A DNA stretch of 64,000 nt from an uncultured Paraprevotella sp. (GCA_944321565.1 CALULT010000008.1:1-64000); one strand, 5' to 3'; shown: positions 51,443 through 60,992, numbered from the stretch's first letter. Numbers and translations are program-made. Notes: generated from the letters alone by a model not told the origin.

Positions 51443-52252
51443 TTACAAATATTTAATGGGATTTGTATTTATCGAAGTCATGTAAAGCGGTAAATCCGGA
51501 CATGCCTCGCTGATAATCGAATGAAAAATCTCTTTCGTGTATTGCTCGCTTTGGTAATGCCCCATCGCGACAATCTGCAACTCCTGGTCGTGCCCGAAAT
51601 ATTGGTGATAGTGCATCTCCCCTGTCAGAAACGCATCGGCACCGAGCCGGATGGCTTCCTCCAAAAGGAAATCACCCGCGCCCCCGCACAACACGACTTT
51701 CCGGACGGGACGTTGCAACAACTCATTGTGGGACAAACATTCAATCTGAAACACGGACTTCACGCGCTGCAGGAATTTCAGGGAATCTTCCGCCTCGGGC
51801 AGGACTCCGGACACGCCGCTTCCCGCCATGACGGTGTATTCGTGTCCGCCATCCCTCACTTTCACCGGACGGGGAAGCAAGAGCCGCACCTGTTCCATCT
51901 CCAGTTTCTCCGCAATCTTGAAATTCACGCCGTCTTCCGCATTGTCCAGATTCGTATGGGCCGAATAGACCGTCACGTCGTTTTGGATGGCCTTGCGCAC
52001 ACACCGTTCCACATAGCTGCGATCCGACACGGTTTTCAAGCCATGGAACAACAAAGGATGATGGGACACCACCAAGTTGCACCCCAAATCAACAGCCTCG
52101 TCAATGACTTCTTCCGTCACGTCAAGACACAATAAAGCCCCTGATGCTTCCACCTCTGTCAATCCGACTTGCAAGCCAGCATTATCATAGCTTTCCTGCA
52201 AGGGCAAAGGCGCGAATCGTTCAAGGGCAAAAACCACTTCGCTAATTTTCAC
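51443..52252 (-). CDS. Nif3-like dinuclear metal centre protein
   Basis: The 269-residue protein begins VKISEVVFALERFAPLPLQE and has YDNAGLQVGL, CLDVTEEVIDEAVDLGCNLV, VSHHPLLFHGL with metal-binding His, YSAHTNLDNAEDGVNFKIAE, VVLCGGAGDFLLEEAIRLGA and DAFLTGEMHYHQYF. Family members form toroidal hexamers with two metals; one is a GTP cyclohydrolase I type 2 homologue, but function is mostly unknown. GTG at 52252 is the likely start, because the -7 box at 52271-52278 overlaps the earlier TTG. It is shorter than members carrying an inserted PII-like domain. Confidence 0.92.
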   Translation of the reverse strand: MKISEVVFALERFAPLPLQESYDNAGLQVGLTEVEASGALLCLDVTEEVIDEAVDLGCNLVVSHHPLLFHGLKTVSDRSYVERCVRKAIQNDVTVYSAHTNLDNAEDGVNFKIAEKLEMEQVRLLLPRPVKVRDGGHEYTVMAGSGVSGVLPEAEDSLKFLQRVKSVFQIECLSHNELLQRPVRKVVLCGGAGDFLLEEAIRLGADAFLTGEMHYHQYFGHDQELQIVAMGHYQSEQYTKEIFHSIISEACPDLPLYMTSINTNPIKYL

Positions 52253-52270
52253 GTCAATAGAAAATTTCTG

Positions 52271-52278
52271 CAAAAATA
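52271..52278 (-). promoter_or_regulatory. -7 box of the Nif3/zinc-ribbon unit
   Basis: CAAAAATA on plus is TATTTTTG on minus, 19 bases upstream of GTG 52252. Confidence 0.5.
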
Positions 52279-52317
52279 CAACTTACGGACGTACTTTCCA
52301 AAAAACGGACGGAAGTT

Positions 52318-53121
52318 TTAGCGTTTATTTGCTTTCTCTCCCCTGAACACCGGGCGCAGGCAACCAAACGCGTCGAAAGTCCGGCGCGCGGACAGGGAAA
52401 TCGTGATGACCAGCGACAACATGGAAGCCACCACCGTGATGACACTGATCATCAACTGGTATTTGATGGCCACTTCGGGCACCGACCCGCCTAGAATCTG
52501 CCCGATCATCGTGCCGGGAAAAGACACGATGCCCAACACGGCCATATTGGCGACGCAGGGGGAAAACGACTTGACCACGGCCGAACGCAGGAACGGCAGC
52601 GTGGCCTCGAAACGCGTGGCGCCGTTGCCCAACAAATAATAATAAAGGTCTTGTTCACGCTGCAAATCGCTGTAATAGACATTGACGGCCATGATGTTCA
52701 CCGTCAGCATATTGCCAAACAGCACTCCGGCCACGGGAATGAAGAAGCGGGCGGCAAACACATCGTCGGCACGCACCACGAAACACAAAAAATACAATGA
52801 AACCAGCAACGCCGTCACAAGGAAGCCGATGAAAACCGGCATGAAAAGCACACCATAGCGCAGGTTCGTGCGGCTCACTGCGGTATAGGCCGCGATGACC
52901 GCCATGGCCGCCATCCACAACACGTTCACCCACGCATTGTCCCATTGGAACAAAAAACGCAGATAAAACCCGATGAGCAACAGTTGGATGGTCATGCGCA
53001 CGGTGCCCACCAACGCCGCCCACAACAGCCCCGTGCGAAACTTCCACAGGAAATAAAAAGGAACCAGCATGAGCAACATGCCCACGCCTAACGCCGTATA
53101 TGTCAAATCCACTGTTTCCAT
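52318..53121 (-). CDS. ABC transporter permease, FetB/UPF0014 family
   Basis: The 267-residue inner-membrane protein has about seven helices and the UPF0014 signatures TVRMTIQLLLIGFYLRFLF, RTNLRYGVLFMPVFIGFLVT and VSFPGTMIGQILGGSVPEVA followed by IKYQLMISVITVVASMLSL. In E. coli the FetA-FetB pair exports iron and protects against peroxide; the substrate here is only inferred by family. It lies 18 bases after its ATPase gene. Confidence 0.9.
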   Translation of the reverse strand: METVDLTYTALGVGMLLMLVPFYFLWKFRTGLLWAALVGTVRMTIQLLLIGFYLRFLFQWDNAWVNVLWMAAMAVIAAYTAVSRTNLRYGVLFMPVFIGFLVTALLVSLYFLCFVVRADDVFAARFFIPVAGVLFGNMLTVNIMAVNVYYSDLQREQDLYYYLLGNGATRFEATLPFLRSAVVKSFSPCVANMAVLGIVSFPGTMIGQILGGSVPEVAIKYQLMISVITVVASMLSLVITISLSARRTFDAFGCLRPVFRGEKANKR

Positions 53122-53139
53122 TCAGCCTTTTGTCTGTCG

Positions 53140-53760
53140 TCAAAGCCTTATAACCCGGTCGCACACCTCCATGAACGCCCGATTGTGCGACACGGTCAGG
53201 ACTGCCGTCCCTTTCGAAGCCGCATCGCGGAACAAAGCGGCCACCCGCCCCACGCTGTCCTCGTCCAAAGCCGACGTGGGTTCGTCGGCAAGCCACAGCC
53301 GTTTGCCCAACAACGCGGCTGCGGACAGGACGACCCGCTGTTGCTGCCCCCCGGAAAGCTGCCCGGCCTTGCGCCGGAACAATGACCGCTCCAACCCCAA
53401 CAGCCCCCAAACCCGGAACAGCTCCTCTTCGTCCAACTTCGTTTCGCGGTTGGCTTTCAGCCCAAAGGGCATGCGCACCATCTCTTCCACGGATTCCGCC
53501 GTAGTCAATATGCGTTGGGGCACGTATGCCGTCTGCTGGCGGATTCGCTCCACCGTGCGTGCAGACAACTCGTCTCCGCAGACCCATATCCTCCCACCAT
53601 CCAAAGGCAAGAACCCCAGCACCATACGCAACAGGGACGTTTTCCCGCAACCGGACTCGCCGGTAATGCAGACCCACTCTCCCGGCTTCAGTTCCAACCC
53701 GAAATTGCGGAACAAGACACGCCCCCCGAGCCGCAATGCGGCATCCTCTATTTTCAGCAT
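53140..53760 (-). CDS. ABC transporter ATP-binding protein, FetA-like
   Basis: The 206-residue ATPase has Walker A GESGCGKTSLL, Q-loop AYVPQRIL, signature LSGGQQQR, Walker B LWLADEPTSALD and the switch His in LTVSHNRA. ATG 53760 (MLKIEDAALRLGGRVLFRNF) is preferred. The minus-strand -7 box at 53778-53785 would place the transcript start near 53772, so the GTG at 53778 is excluded; an ATG at 53769 would leave almost no leader. It energises the adjacent permease. The short N-terminus is normal for FetA. Confidence 0.92.
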   Translation of the reverse strand: MLKIEDAALRLGGRVLFRNFGLELKPGEWVCITGESGCGKTSLLRMVLGFLPLDGGRIWVCGDELSARTVERIRQQTAYVPQRILTTAESVEEMVRMPFGLKANRETKLDEEELFRVWGLLGLERSLFRRKAGQLSGGQQQRVVLSAAALLGKRLWLADEPTSALDEDSVGRVAALFRDAASKGTAVLTVSHNRAFMEVCDRVIRL

Positions 53761-53777
53761 ATCGTCCATTCTACGCA

Positions 53778-53785
53778 CAAAGTTA
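53778..53785 (-). promoter_or_regulatory. -7 box of the Fet-like ABC unit
   Basis: CAAAGTTA on plus is TAACTTTG on minus, 18 bases upstream of the preferred ATG at 53760. Confidence 0.55.
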
Positions 53786-53818
53786 ATAAAAATAAAGTCT
53801 TTATTGGCAAAAGATTCG

Positions 53819-53826
53819 TATCTTTG
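53819..53826 (+). promoter_or_regulatory. -7 box of the putrescine module
   Basis: TATCTTTG matches the consensus and lies 33 bases before ATG 53860, divergent from the Fet-like promoter. Confidence 0.55.
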
Positions 53827-53859
53827 CCGAAACTGTTTACATGAGTTAGCATTTGAACA

Positions 53860-55002
53860 ATGGGTTTACTGTATAAAGCTCGCACAGCCAGCATGGAAGA
53901 ACGCTGGTACCAAATCCGTTTCGAGGAAGCGAACGAACCGGAAAAAATGGAGATGAGGGAAATGTTCCTCCCGCCTGAATGGTTTCCGCAAAGCGGGGCA
54001 CAACTGACATGGCCCCATGCCGGAACGGATTGGCATGACATGCTCCCCGAAGTGACGGACTGCTACGTGCGCATGGCCTACGAAATCGCCTCGCGCGAAC
54101 CTTTGTTAATAGTCACTCCGGAATGCAAACAAGTGGAAGCCCTCCTGCGGGAAAAACTCCCATCCGCCGTCTTCGGGAAGATACAATGGGCAGAATGCCC
54201 GACCGACGACACGTGGGCACGCGACCATGGGTTCATCACCTTGGTTGGCGAAAACGGCCCGCGGCTGCTGGACTTCCAGTTCAACGGATGGGGCGGAAAG
54301 TTCCCGGCATCACAAGATAACCGCATCAACCGGAAGCTGATGGAACAGGAGATTTTGCAAGGAGAATACGCCGACTGCCTGGACTTCGTGCTCGAAGGCG
54401 GCGCCATCGAAAGCGACGGGCAGGGCACCATCATGGCCACATCCGGATGCCTGCTCGCCCCCGGACGCAACGAAGGAATGAATCTGGCAGACATTGAGGA
54501 ACACCTGCTGCGGACATTGCATGCCCAAAGAATCCTGTGGCTCGACCACGGACACCTGGAAGGCGACGACACGGACGGGCACATCGACACGTTGGCACGC
54601 TTCTGTCCCGGACAGGCCATCGCCTACGTGAGATGCACGGACAAAAGCGACAGCCACTATGAAGACTTGGCCTTGATGGAAAAACAATTGCGTTCGTTCC
54701 GCACCCTGCAGGACGAGCCCTACCAGCTCGTGCCGCTGCCCATGCCGGATGCCATTTATGACGAGAACGGTGAACGGCTTCCTGCCACGTATGCCAATTT
54801 CTTCGTGGTCAACGGTGCCGTCCTGATGCCCACATACAACCAGCCCGTCAATGACGAGACGGCCAAGAAAGCCTTGCAAAAAGTTTTCCCGCAACACGAG
54901 GTGGTCGGCATCGACTGCCGTGTGCTGATACGGCAACACGGTTCCCTGCACTGTTCCACCATGCAGTTTCCCTCGTCCGTGCTCAAACCAATCCACGAAT
55001 AA
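53860..55002 (+). CDS. aguA: agmatine deiminase family protein
   Basis: The 380-residue enzyme of the porphyromonas-type peptidyl-arginine deiminase/agmatine deiminase superfamily converts agmatine to N-carbamoylputrescine. Conserved parts are LPPEWFPQSGAQLTWPHAGT, the catalytic region TDDTWARDHGFITLV, FQFNGWGGKF, LEGGAIESDGQGTIM, LWLDHGHLEGDDTDGHIDTL, and the C-terminal Cys region QHGSLHCSTMQFPS. ATG 53860 is used; an in-frame ATG at 53893 is also possible. The next gene encodes the following pathway step, which strengthens the assignment. Confidence 0.92.
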   Translation: MGLLYKARTASMEERWYQIRFEEANEPEKMEMREMFLPPEWFPQSGAQLTWPHAGTDWHDMLPEVTDCYVRMAYEIASREPLLIVTPECKQVEALLREKLPSAVFGKIQWAECPTDDTWARDHGFITLVGENGPRLLDFQFNGWGGKFPASQDNRINRKLMEQEILQGEYADCLDFVLEGGAIESDGQGTIMATSGCLLAPGRNEGMNLADIEEHLLRTLHAQRILWLDHGHLEGDDTDGHIDTLARFCPGQAIAYVRCTDKSDSHYEDLALMEKQLRSFRTLQDEPYQLVPLPMPDAIYDENGERLPATYANFFVVNGAVLMPTYNQPVNDETAKKALQKVFPQHEVVGIDCRVLIRQHGSLHCSTMQFPSSVLKPIHE

Positions 55003-55004
55003 AC

Positions 55005-55889
55005 ATGAAAACGATACGCATCGGACTTATCCAACAGTCCAACACCGCAGACCTGAAAGAAAACCTGTACAAGCTGGCCCAAAACATCGAAGAAGCCAGC
55101 CGCAACGGCGCACAGCTCGTCGTGCTTCAGGAACTGCACAATTCACTATACTTCTGCCAAACGGAAGACACCCGGAATTTCGACCTTGCCGAACCGATTC
55201 CCGGCCCTTCGACCGGCTTTTTCGGCGAGCTGGCCAAGCAATTCGGCATCGTGCTCGTCACCTCGCTGTTCGAAAAACGCGCGGCGGGAATTTACCACAA
55301 CACGGCCGTGGTGTTCGACACCGACGGCAGCATCGCGGGGACTTACCGCAAGATGCACATCCCCGACGACCCGGCATATTACGAGAAATTCTACTTCACG
55401 CCGGGCGACTTGGGCTTCCGCCCCATTCAGACTTCCGTCGGCAAACTTGGCGTACAGGTGTGCTGGGACCAATGGTATCCGGAAGGTGCCAGGCTCATGG
55501 CCTTGCAGGGCGCGGAACTGCTCATTTATCCCACAGCCATCGGCTACGAGGGCAGCGACACGCCGGAAGAACAGGAACGCCAACGCGAAGCCTGGACCAC
55601 CGTGCAACGCGGACATGCCGTGGCCAACGGGATTCCCGTAGTGGCCGTCAACCGCGTAGGTCATGAACCAGACCCCTCCGGCCAAACAGGCGGCATCCGG
55701 TTTTGGGGCAGCAGTTTCGTCTGCGGCCCGCAAGGAGAGTTCCTGGCCCGTGCGGACAAGGACAAAGAAGAAATACTCATCGCAGAAGTTGATTTGGAAC
55801 GCTCGGAAAACGTCCGCCGCTGGTGGCCGTTCCTGCGCGACCGGCGCATAGAAGAATTCGCCCCGCTCACCCGCCGTTTCATTGATTAA
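55005..55889 (+). CDS. aguB: N-carbamoylputrescine amidase (carbon-nitrogen hydrolase)
   Basis: The 294-residue nitrilase-superfamily enzyme hydrolyses N-carbamoylputrescine to putrescine. The Glu-Lys-Cys triad is visible: Glu in LVVLQELHNSLYF, Lys in GTYRKMHIPDDP, Cys in LGVQVCWDQWYPEGARLMAL. The DPAYYEKFYFTPGDLGF segment is characteristic of the AguB branch. It starts 2 bases after the agmatine deiminase stop, so the two form a coupled putrescine-synthesis pair. Confidence 0.94.
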   Translation: MKTIRIGLIQQSNTADLKENLYKLAQNIEEASRNGAQLVVLQELHNSLYFCQTEDTRNFDLAEPIPGPSTGFFGELAKQFGIVLVTSLFEKRAAGIYHNTAVVFDTDGSIAGTYRKMHIPDDPAYYEKFYFTPGDLGFRPIQTSVGKLGVQVCWDQWYPEGARLMALQGAELLIYPTAIGYEGSDTPEEQERQREAWTTVQRGHAVANGIPVVAVNRVGHEPDPSGQTGGIRFWGSSFVCGPQGEFLARADKDKEEILIAEVDLERSENVRRWWPFLRDRRIEEFAPLTRRFID

Positions 55890-55924
55890 TCATTTAAGTA
55901 TAACCATAAACAGAAAAAGGAAAT

Positions 55925-58117
55925 ATGTCATCCTCATTAAGATTCGAAGTCGTAGGCGAAGCTTTCAAGAAAAAGGCCAAAGGCATACCGGCACCGACGG
56001 AAAGACCTTCCGAATTTTTCGGAAAATATGTATTCACGCGGCAGAAAATGTACAAATACCTTCCCGCCGACGTATATAAAAAGATGTGCGACGTGATTGA
56101 CAATGGCGCATCGCTCGACCTGCAGACGGCTGATGCCGTGGCCGCAGGCATGAAAAAATGGGCCATGGAACTGGGCGTGACCCACTGCACACACTGGTTC
56201 CAACCGCTGACCGAGGGCACGGCGGAAAAACATGACGCCTTCGTGGAACACGACGGCAAAGGCGGCATGGTGGAAGAATTTTCAGGAAAGCAACTCATCC
56301 AACAGGAACCCGACGCGTCCTCTTTCCCGAACGGGGGCATCCGTTCCACGTTCGAGGCAAGAGGATATTCGGCCTGGGATCCGGCCTCGCCGGTGTTCGT
56401 CATCGGCGACACGCTGATGATTCCCACCATCTTCATTTCTTATACGGGTGAAGCATTAGACTACAAGGCTCCGTTGAAAAAAGCCATCCACGCCGTGGAC
56501 AAAGCTGCCACCGACGTGTGCCGGTATTTCTATTCCGACGTGAAAAAAGTCATTTCCAACCTTGGATGGGAACAGGAATATTTCCTGGTGGACGAAGGAC
56601 TTTACGCCACACGCCCTGACTTGCTCATGACAGGACGCACCCTTTTGGGGCACGAGTCGGCCAAAAACCAACAGATGGACGACCACTACTTCGGCTCCAT
56701 CCCCGAACGGGTGGCCGAGTTCATGAAAGACCTCGAAATCCAAGCCTTGGAGCTGGGCATCCCCTGCAAGACGCGCCACAACGAAGTGGCCCCCAACCAA
56801 TTCGAGCTGGCTCCCATTTTCGAAGAAACCAACCTGGCCGTGGACCACAACATGCTGCTCATGTCGCTGATGAAGAAAATCGCGCGGAAACATGGCTTCC
56901 GCTGCCTGCTCCACGAAAAACCGTTCGCGGGCATCAACGGTTCAGGCAAGCACAACAACTGGTCGCTGGCCACCGACACGGGCATCCTTCTGCACGGGCC
57001 GGGACGCACCCCGGCCGACAACCTGCGGTTCGTCACGTTCATCGTCGAGACGCTCATGGCTGTCTATCGCCACAACGGGCTGCTCAAAGCCTCCATCATG
57101 AGTGCCACGAACGCACACCGCCTCGGCGGGCACGAAGCTCCTCCGGCCATCATCTCGTCATTCCTCGGCAAACAGCTAAGCGACATCCTGGAACATTTGG
57201 AGAACACCACGGATGACGAACTGATTGACGTGGCCAGCAAACATGGCATGAAGCTGGACATTCCGCAAATCCCGGAACTGCTCATCGACAACACCGACCG
57301 CAACCGCACCTCGCCCTTTGCCTTCACCGGAAACCGTTTCGAGTTCCGCGCCGTAGGCTCGCAAGCCAATTGCGCGGCGGCCATGATCGTGCTCAACGCG
57401 GCCATGGCCGAAGCCCTCATCAACTTCAAGACTCGGGTGGACGCCTTGCTCGAAAAAGGCGTGGACAAGACCAAGGCCATCCTGCAAGTGGTGCGCGAGG
57501 ACATCAAGACCTGCAAACCCATCCATTTCGATGGCAACGGATATTCCGAAGAATGGCAGGAAGAAGCCAAGCGGCGCGGGCTGGACACGGAACGCAGTTG
57601 CCCGCTGGTGTTCGACCGGTACCTGGACGAAAGCAGCGTGAAAATGTTCGAAACCACCCATGTGTTCACGCGCAACGAAATCGAAGCCCGCAACGAAATC
57701 AAATGGGAAACCTATACGAAAAAGGTGCAGATTGAAGCGCGCATCTTCGGAGACCTGTGTATGAACCACATCATCCCCGTGGCCACGCGCTACCAAAGCA
57801 CACTCATCGACAACGTGCATAAAGTGCAGGAAGTGTTCCCCGTCGAAAAAGCGGCCAAACTCAATGCCAAAAACATCGGGCTGATAGAAAAAATATCGGA
57901 ACACACCAGCTTCATCGCCGAAAACATAGAACAAATGATTGAGAACCGCAAGGTGGCCAACCGCATCGAGAACATAAGGGAAAAAGCCATTGCCTACCAC
58001 GACACTGTGGCTCCCATGTTGGAAAGCATTCGCTACCATGTCGATAAGCTCGAACTCATCGTGGACGACGAAATGTGGCCGCTCCCCAAATACCGGGAAC
58101 TGCTGTTCATCCGATAA
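55925..58117 (+). CDS. glnN: glutamine synthetase type III
   Basis: The 730-residue cytosolic enzyme makes glutamine from glutamate, ammonia and ATP. GSIII-specific blocks are GVTHCTHWFQPLTEGTAEKH, DAFVEHDGKGGMVEEFSGKQ, ISNLGWEQEYFLVD, GIPCKTRHNEVAPNQFELAP, FEETNLAVDHNMLLM, LLHEKPFAGINGSGKHNNWS and RLGGHEAPPAIISSFLG. Length matches the roughly 730-residue GSIII family common in Bacteroidota. It lies 35 bases after aguB and may be partly cotranscribed, placing ammonia assimilation beside an ammonia-releasing pathway. A strong hairpin follows its stop. Confidence 0.97.
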   Translation: MSSSLRFEVVGEAFKKKAKGIPAPTERPSEFFGKYVFTRQKMYKYLPADVYKKMCDVIDNGASLDLQTADAVAAGMKKWAMELGVTHCTHWFQPLTEGTAEKHDAFVEHDGKGGMVEEFSGKQLIQQEPDASSFPNGGIRSTFEARGYSAWDPASPVFVIGDTLMIPTIFISYTGEALDYKAPLKKAIHAVDKAATDVCRYFYSDVKKVISNLGWEQEYFLVDEGLYATRPDLLMTGRTLLGHESAKNQQMDDHYFGSIPERVAEFMKDLEIQALELGIPCKTRHNEVAPNQFELAPIFEETNLAVDHNMLLMSLMKKIARKHGFRCLLHEKPFAGINGSGKHNNWSLATDTGILLHGPGRTPADNLRFVTFIVETLMAVYRHNGLLKASIMSATNAHRLGGHEAPPAIISSFLGKQLSDILEHLENTTDDELIDVASKHGMKLDIPQIPELLIDNTDRNRTSPFAFTGNRFEFRAVGSQANCAAAMIVLNAAMAEALINFKTRVDALLEKGVDKTKAILQVVREDIKTCKPIHFDGNGYSEEWQEEAKRRGLDTERSCPLVFDRYLDESSVKMFETTHVFTRNEIEARNEIKWETYTKKVQIEARIFGDLCMNHIIPVATRYQSTLIDNVHKVQEVFPVEKAAKLNAKNIGLIEKISEHTSFIAENIEQMIENRKVANRIENIREKAIAYHDTVAPMLESIRYHVDKLELIVDDEMWPLPKYRELLFIR

Positions 58118-58132
58118 TCCATGGCTTACAGT

Positions 58133-58157
58133 CCTTCCCGGCTTCCTGCCGGGAAGG
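58133..58157 (+). terminator. hairpin after glutamine synthetase III
   Basis: CCTTCCCGGC (58133-58142) and GCCGGGAAGG (58148-58157) form a perfect 10-bp stem with a 5-base loop; the following CATATTTATTC is only modestly T-rich. Confidence 0.6.
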
Positions 58158-58189
58158 CATATTTATTCATCCATCACAATACATCAGAC

Positions 58190-59794
58190 ATGAAAAACCT
58201 GACAACAAAGGCAATCATCAGTTTATGCCTCATCTTATTGGCAAGTTGTGGGAAAAAAGACGACCGGTATCCCATGTTCCCCGACAAACCGTCCGCCGAA
58301 GCACAAAAAGGATTCCGTTGGGAAATCGTATCGGGAGCCGGACTAAAATTTTGGGCACAGCGTGACAGTCACACCTGCGTGGTCACCGACGCCCTCCTGC
58401 AAGGCGCCGTCGTGGAGCACCGCGACAGCACACGACACAGTCGCCGCCAAGTCATCAAAGTGTTCCCGCTGAAAGATGAGGACATCGATGATGTGCTGGA
58501 CTTGTTACGGGAAACGCCCGGATGGGACGAATCGCAGACTTGCAAGTTCAAAAAAGAAGACTGTGACCGCAAGGGAGTGACCCGCTACGTGCTGGTGCCC
58601 AAGGGCGACTACGCCGACAAAATCGAAGCGCAAGGCAAAAACGAAGCCATCCCCTCCACCTGCAACGGATGGGGCGTGGGCAACAGCGGGACACGCTACT
58701 TTGAAATCTACGACAACCATCCCGACAAGGCCGTGTTCGTGGAAATCGGACAAGAGACACCCCTCTTCGACCCGGAGAGCATCGTGCTCACCGACGTGCC
58801 TGTGGAAAATGTCAAAGGGGAACTGGTTATCGGAAGCGACCAGCAGACTTTCGTGTCATGCAACGACACGACCCTGTATTGGCTCGCGGACAAAAGCGGA
58901 AAGCTCTTCCAAGAGTATGACAATGCCACGCAAGGCACCCGCAACGGGTATCCTGTCTATGCCGAACTGCAAATCATGAACATGGGGAAATCCGGAGTAG
59001 GACATGCCGCCGGATATGCCGGGGTATATCAGGTGACGGGAGTAACCAAGGTGCAAACCGTCGAACTCTCGCCCGACATCAACCACGATAGCCGGAGAAT
59101 TGAAGCAAAAGGGTTCGACCGCATCGTCACCATCACGACCGCCGATGTCATTTACACTCCGACCCCGGGAGAAAACAACGTGGAAATCACCGCGCCCGAC
59201 AACCTGCTCTCCTACATGGAAACGTTCGTGAACCGCCAAGGCACGTTCCTGCTCAACATGAAGCGATATCCCCACATCACGTCACCTTCGCCCGTCATCA
59301 TAGAGCTGAAGGCCCCGCCCGTCACGTCCATACGCAACGCCGGACAAGGGCTTCTCATCCTGAAAGACGGCATAGAAAGCGACACGACGCTGCACATCGC
59401 CGTGGACGGCGACATCCTCTGCGGCCCAATCAGCTGCCACGCCCTGCACATCACGTCTTCCGGCAACAAGACATTGGCCGTGAACCAACACATCCGTTGC
59501 GGGAAACTGACCCTTGACATGCTGGGCAACGGCAACATCAAGCTGGAAGGCGGACTGTCCTGCGACAGCCTGCAAATCCGAACCAAAGGCGGTGGCGGAA
59601 TTTTGATTTCCGGCCTCGAATGCACCCATTTGGTAGCTTCTGCCCCATACTGCCACGTCACCCTCTCGGGCTCCTGCACCAGCTCCACATTCAACAACGC
59701 GGACAAACACTTCCTCCACATCGAGAAGTTGCAATCCTCGCGACTAAGAATCAACGAAATGGTCGCTAAGACGGACTCCACACTTATACCTTAA
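58190..59794 (+). CDS. lipoprotein with C-terminal GIN/DUF2807-like beta-repeat domain
   Basis: The 534-residue protein has a lipoprotein signal (MKNLTTKAIISLCLILLASC). The N-terminal half (about 25-290) is unique to me and contains DDVLDLLRETPGWDESQTCK and YFEIYDNHPDKAVFVEIGQE. From about 300 (GFDRIVTITTADVIYTPTPG) it follows the DUF2807 pattern of short beta strands building a right-handed helix, with C-containing repeats such as DILCGPISCHALHITSSGNK. Family members are envelope or adhesion-like proteins of unknown role. ATG 58190 supplies the lipobox. The next gene encodes a second protein of the same kind after 5 bases. Confidence 0.78.
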   Translation: MKNLTTKAIISLCLILLASCGKKDDRYPMFPDKPSAEAQKGFRWEIVSGAGLKFWAQRDSHTCVVTDALLQGAVVEHRDSTRHSRRQVIKVFPLKDEDIDDVLDLLRETPGWDESQTCKFKKEDCDRKGVTRYVLVPKGDYADKIEAQGKNEAIPSTCNGWGVGNSGTRYFEIYDNHPDKAVFVEIGQETPLFDPESIVLTDVPVENVKGELVIGSDQQTFVSCNDTTLYWLADKSGKLFQEYDNATQGTRNGYPVYAELQIMNMGKSGVGHAAGYAGVYQVTGVTKVQTVELSPDINHDSRRIEAKGFDRIVTITTADVIYTPTPGENNVEITAPDNLLSYMETFVNRQGTFLLNMKRYPHITSPSPVIIELKAPPVTSIRNAGQGLLILKDGIESDTTLHIAVDGDILCGPISCHALHITSSGNKTLAVNQHIRCGKLTLDMLGNGNIKLEGGLSCDSLQIRTKGGGGILISGLECTHLVASAPYCHVTLSGSCTSSTFNNADKHFLHIEKLQSSRLRINEMVAKTDSTLIP

Positions 59795-59799
59795 TCCTC

Positions 59800-60717
59800 A
59801 TGAAACGCCTGTTTTTCCTGATTGCTTTGGCCATCTCCATCAACGGCTCCACAAAGGGCGCGGATGGTGTCTCCGACAACAAGGTGCGCACAGTCAATGT
59901 GACAGCATTCCACTCCCTGCGAACCACCTCAGCCGTCAGCATCCTATATACTCCCCAAGAAGGAAGGCCGCAAGTGGAAATCCATGCTCCGGAAGATGCC
60001 ATGCCTCACATTGACGTGCAAGTCACTCCCGACAGTGTCCTGTTGGTAAGTATAAAGCCTATAAATAACAAGAAACCAAATTGGAAAGGCAAACTGGAAG
60101 TGCACGTAAAGGCACGTCCCGTACACACATTCGAAGCATCTGGTGCAGGCGACATTATCCTGCAAGGGGACTTGGAAACAAGACAACCCGTCCACCTCGT
60201 CACACATGAGGCGGGCGACATTATCGCGCGTACCATCCGATGCAAAGAACTCCAAATCGAAACGGCCAGCAGCGGCGACGTGATTGTGAGGAATGCCCGT
60301 TGCGAAGAAGTCTCATGCCTAGCCCATAGCGCAGGCGGAATTATCATGAAAGGACTGGAATGCACCACATTGGAGATGCAATCCCATAGCAGCGGCGACA
60401 TACACATTGACCACCTATCCTGCGAACAGTTGAATGCCGACACCCAATCGAGTGGCGGCATCCAGCTTTCCGGCTCTTGCCGCCAAGCCCAATTGAAGGC
60501 AGCGGGCAGCGGGGACATTTACGCCAGCCGACTCAAAGCCGACACCATTGAGGCTTTGGCCTCCGCCTCAGGAGCCATCGAATGCCATCCGCTGCACAGC
60601 CTGAAAGCCGAAACATCAAGCAACGGGGAGATACAATATACAGGAAATCCGGAAAACATCAACACGTTGGGCGAACACATCATTGCCCGACACTCCAGCA
60701 GTCCCGTAGCACCCTAA
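59800..60717 (+). CDS. secreted GIN-domain (DUF2807) repeat protein
   Basis: The 305-residue protein has a signal peptide (MKRLFFLIALAISINGSTKG). An N-terminal strand module follows, VNVTAFHSLRTTSAVSILYT, the typical start of head-GIN/DUF2807 proteins. From about residue 105 it has roughly eight turns of about 21 residues, each with a glycine-turn core: SGAGDIIL, HEAGDIIA, SSGDVIV, SAGGIIM, SSGDIHI, SSGGIQL, GSGDIYA and SASGAIE. This predicts a beta-helix with stacked Gly-Asp turns. Function is unknown. It shares a transcript with the previous gene. The 275-bp gap after it (60718-60992) holds nothing I recognise. Confidence 0.85.
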   Translation: MKRLFFLIALAISINGSTKGADGVSDNKVRTVNVTAFHSLRTTSAVSILYTPQEGRPQVEIHAPEDAMPHIDVQVTPDSVLLVSIKPINNKKPNWKGKLEVHVKARPVHTFEASGAGDIILQGDLETRQPVHLVTHEAGDIIARTIRCKELQIETASSGDVIVRNARCEEVSCLAHSAGGIIMKGLECTTLEMQSHSSGDIHIDHLSCEQLNADTQSSGGIQLSGSCRQAQLKAAGSGDIYASRLKADTIEALASASGAIECHPLHSLKAETSSNGEIQYTGNPENINTLGEHIIARHSSSPVAP

Positions 60718-60992
60718 AACAAACGCATCCCCGGAAAATCCTTCTTTTTCCCCTCAGATTCTGTTGTTCAAGGCGCAGGCTATACTTTTTTCTCGCACAA
60801 AAACAATTTTATCTCCCTTCTCATCCGTTTTTTTGCCTCTTTATGGAATCCGTCCGTTGATGTCCTGTACGCAAACCGACTTTTCTAAGACAATGAATGT
60901 CCTTTAGCCGTATCTTGTCTATTCGTTTCTTAAATGGACTCCTTGTGGACATTTCATTATATGTTAAATCCACATGAATAGAAACTGTACCC

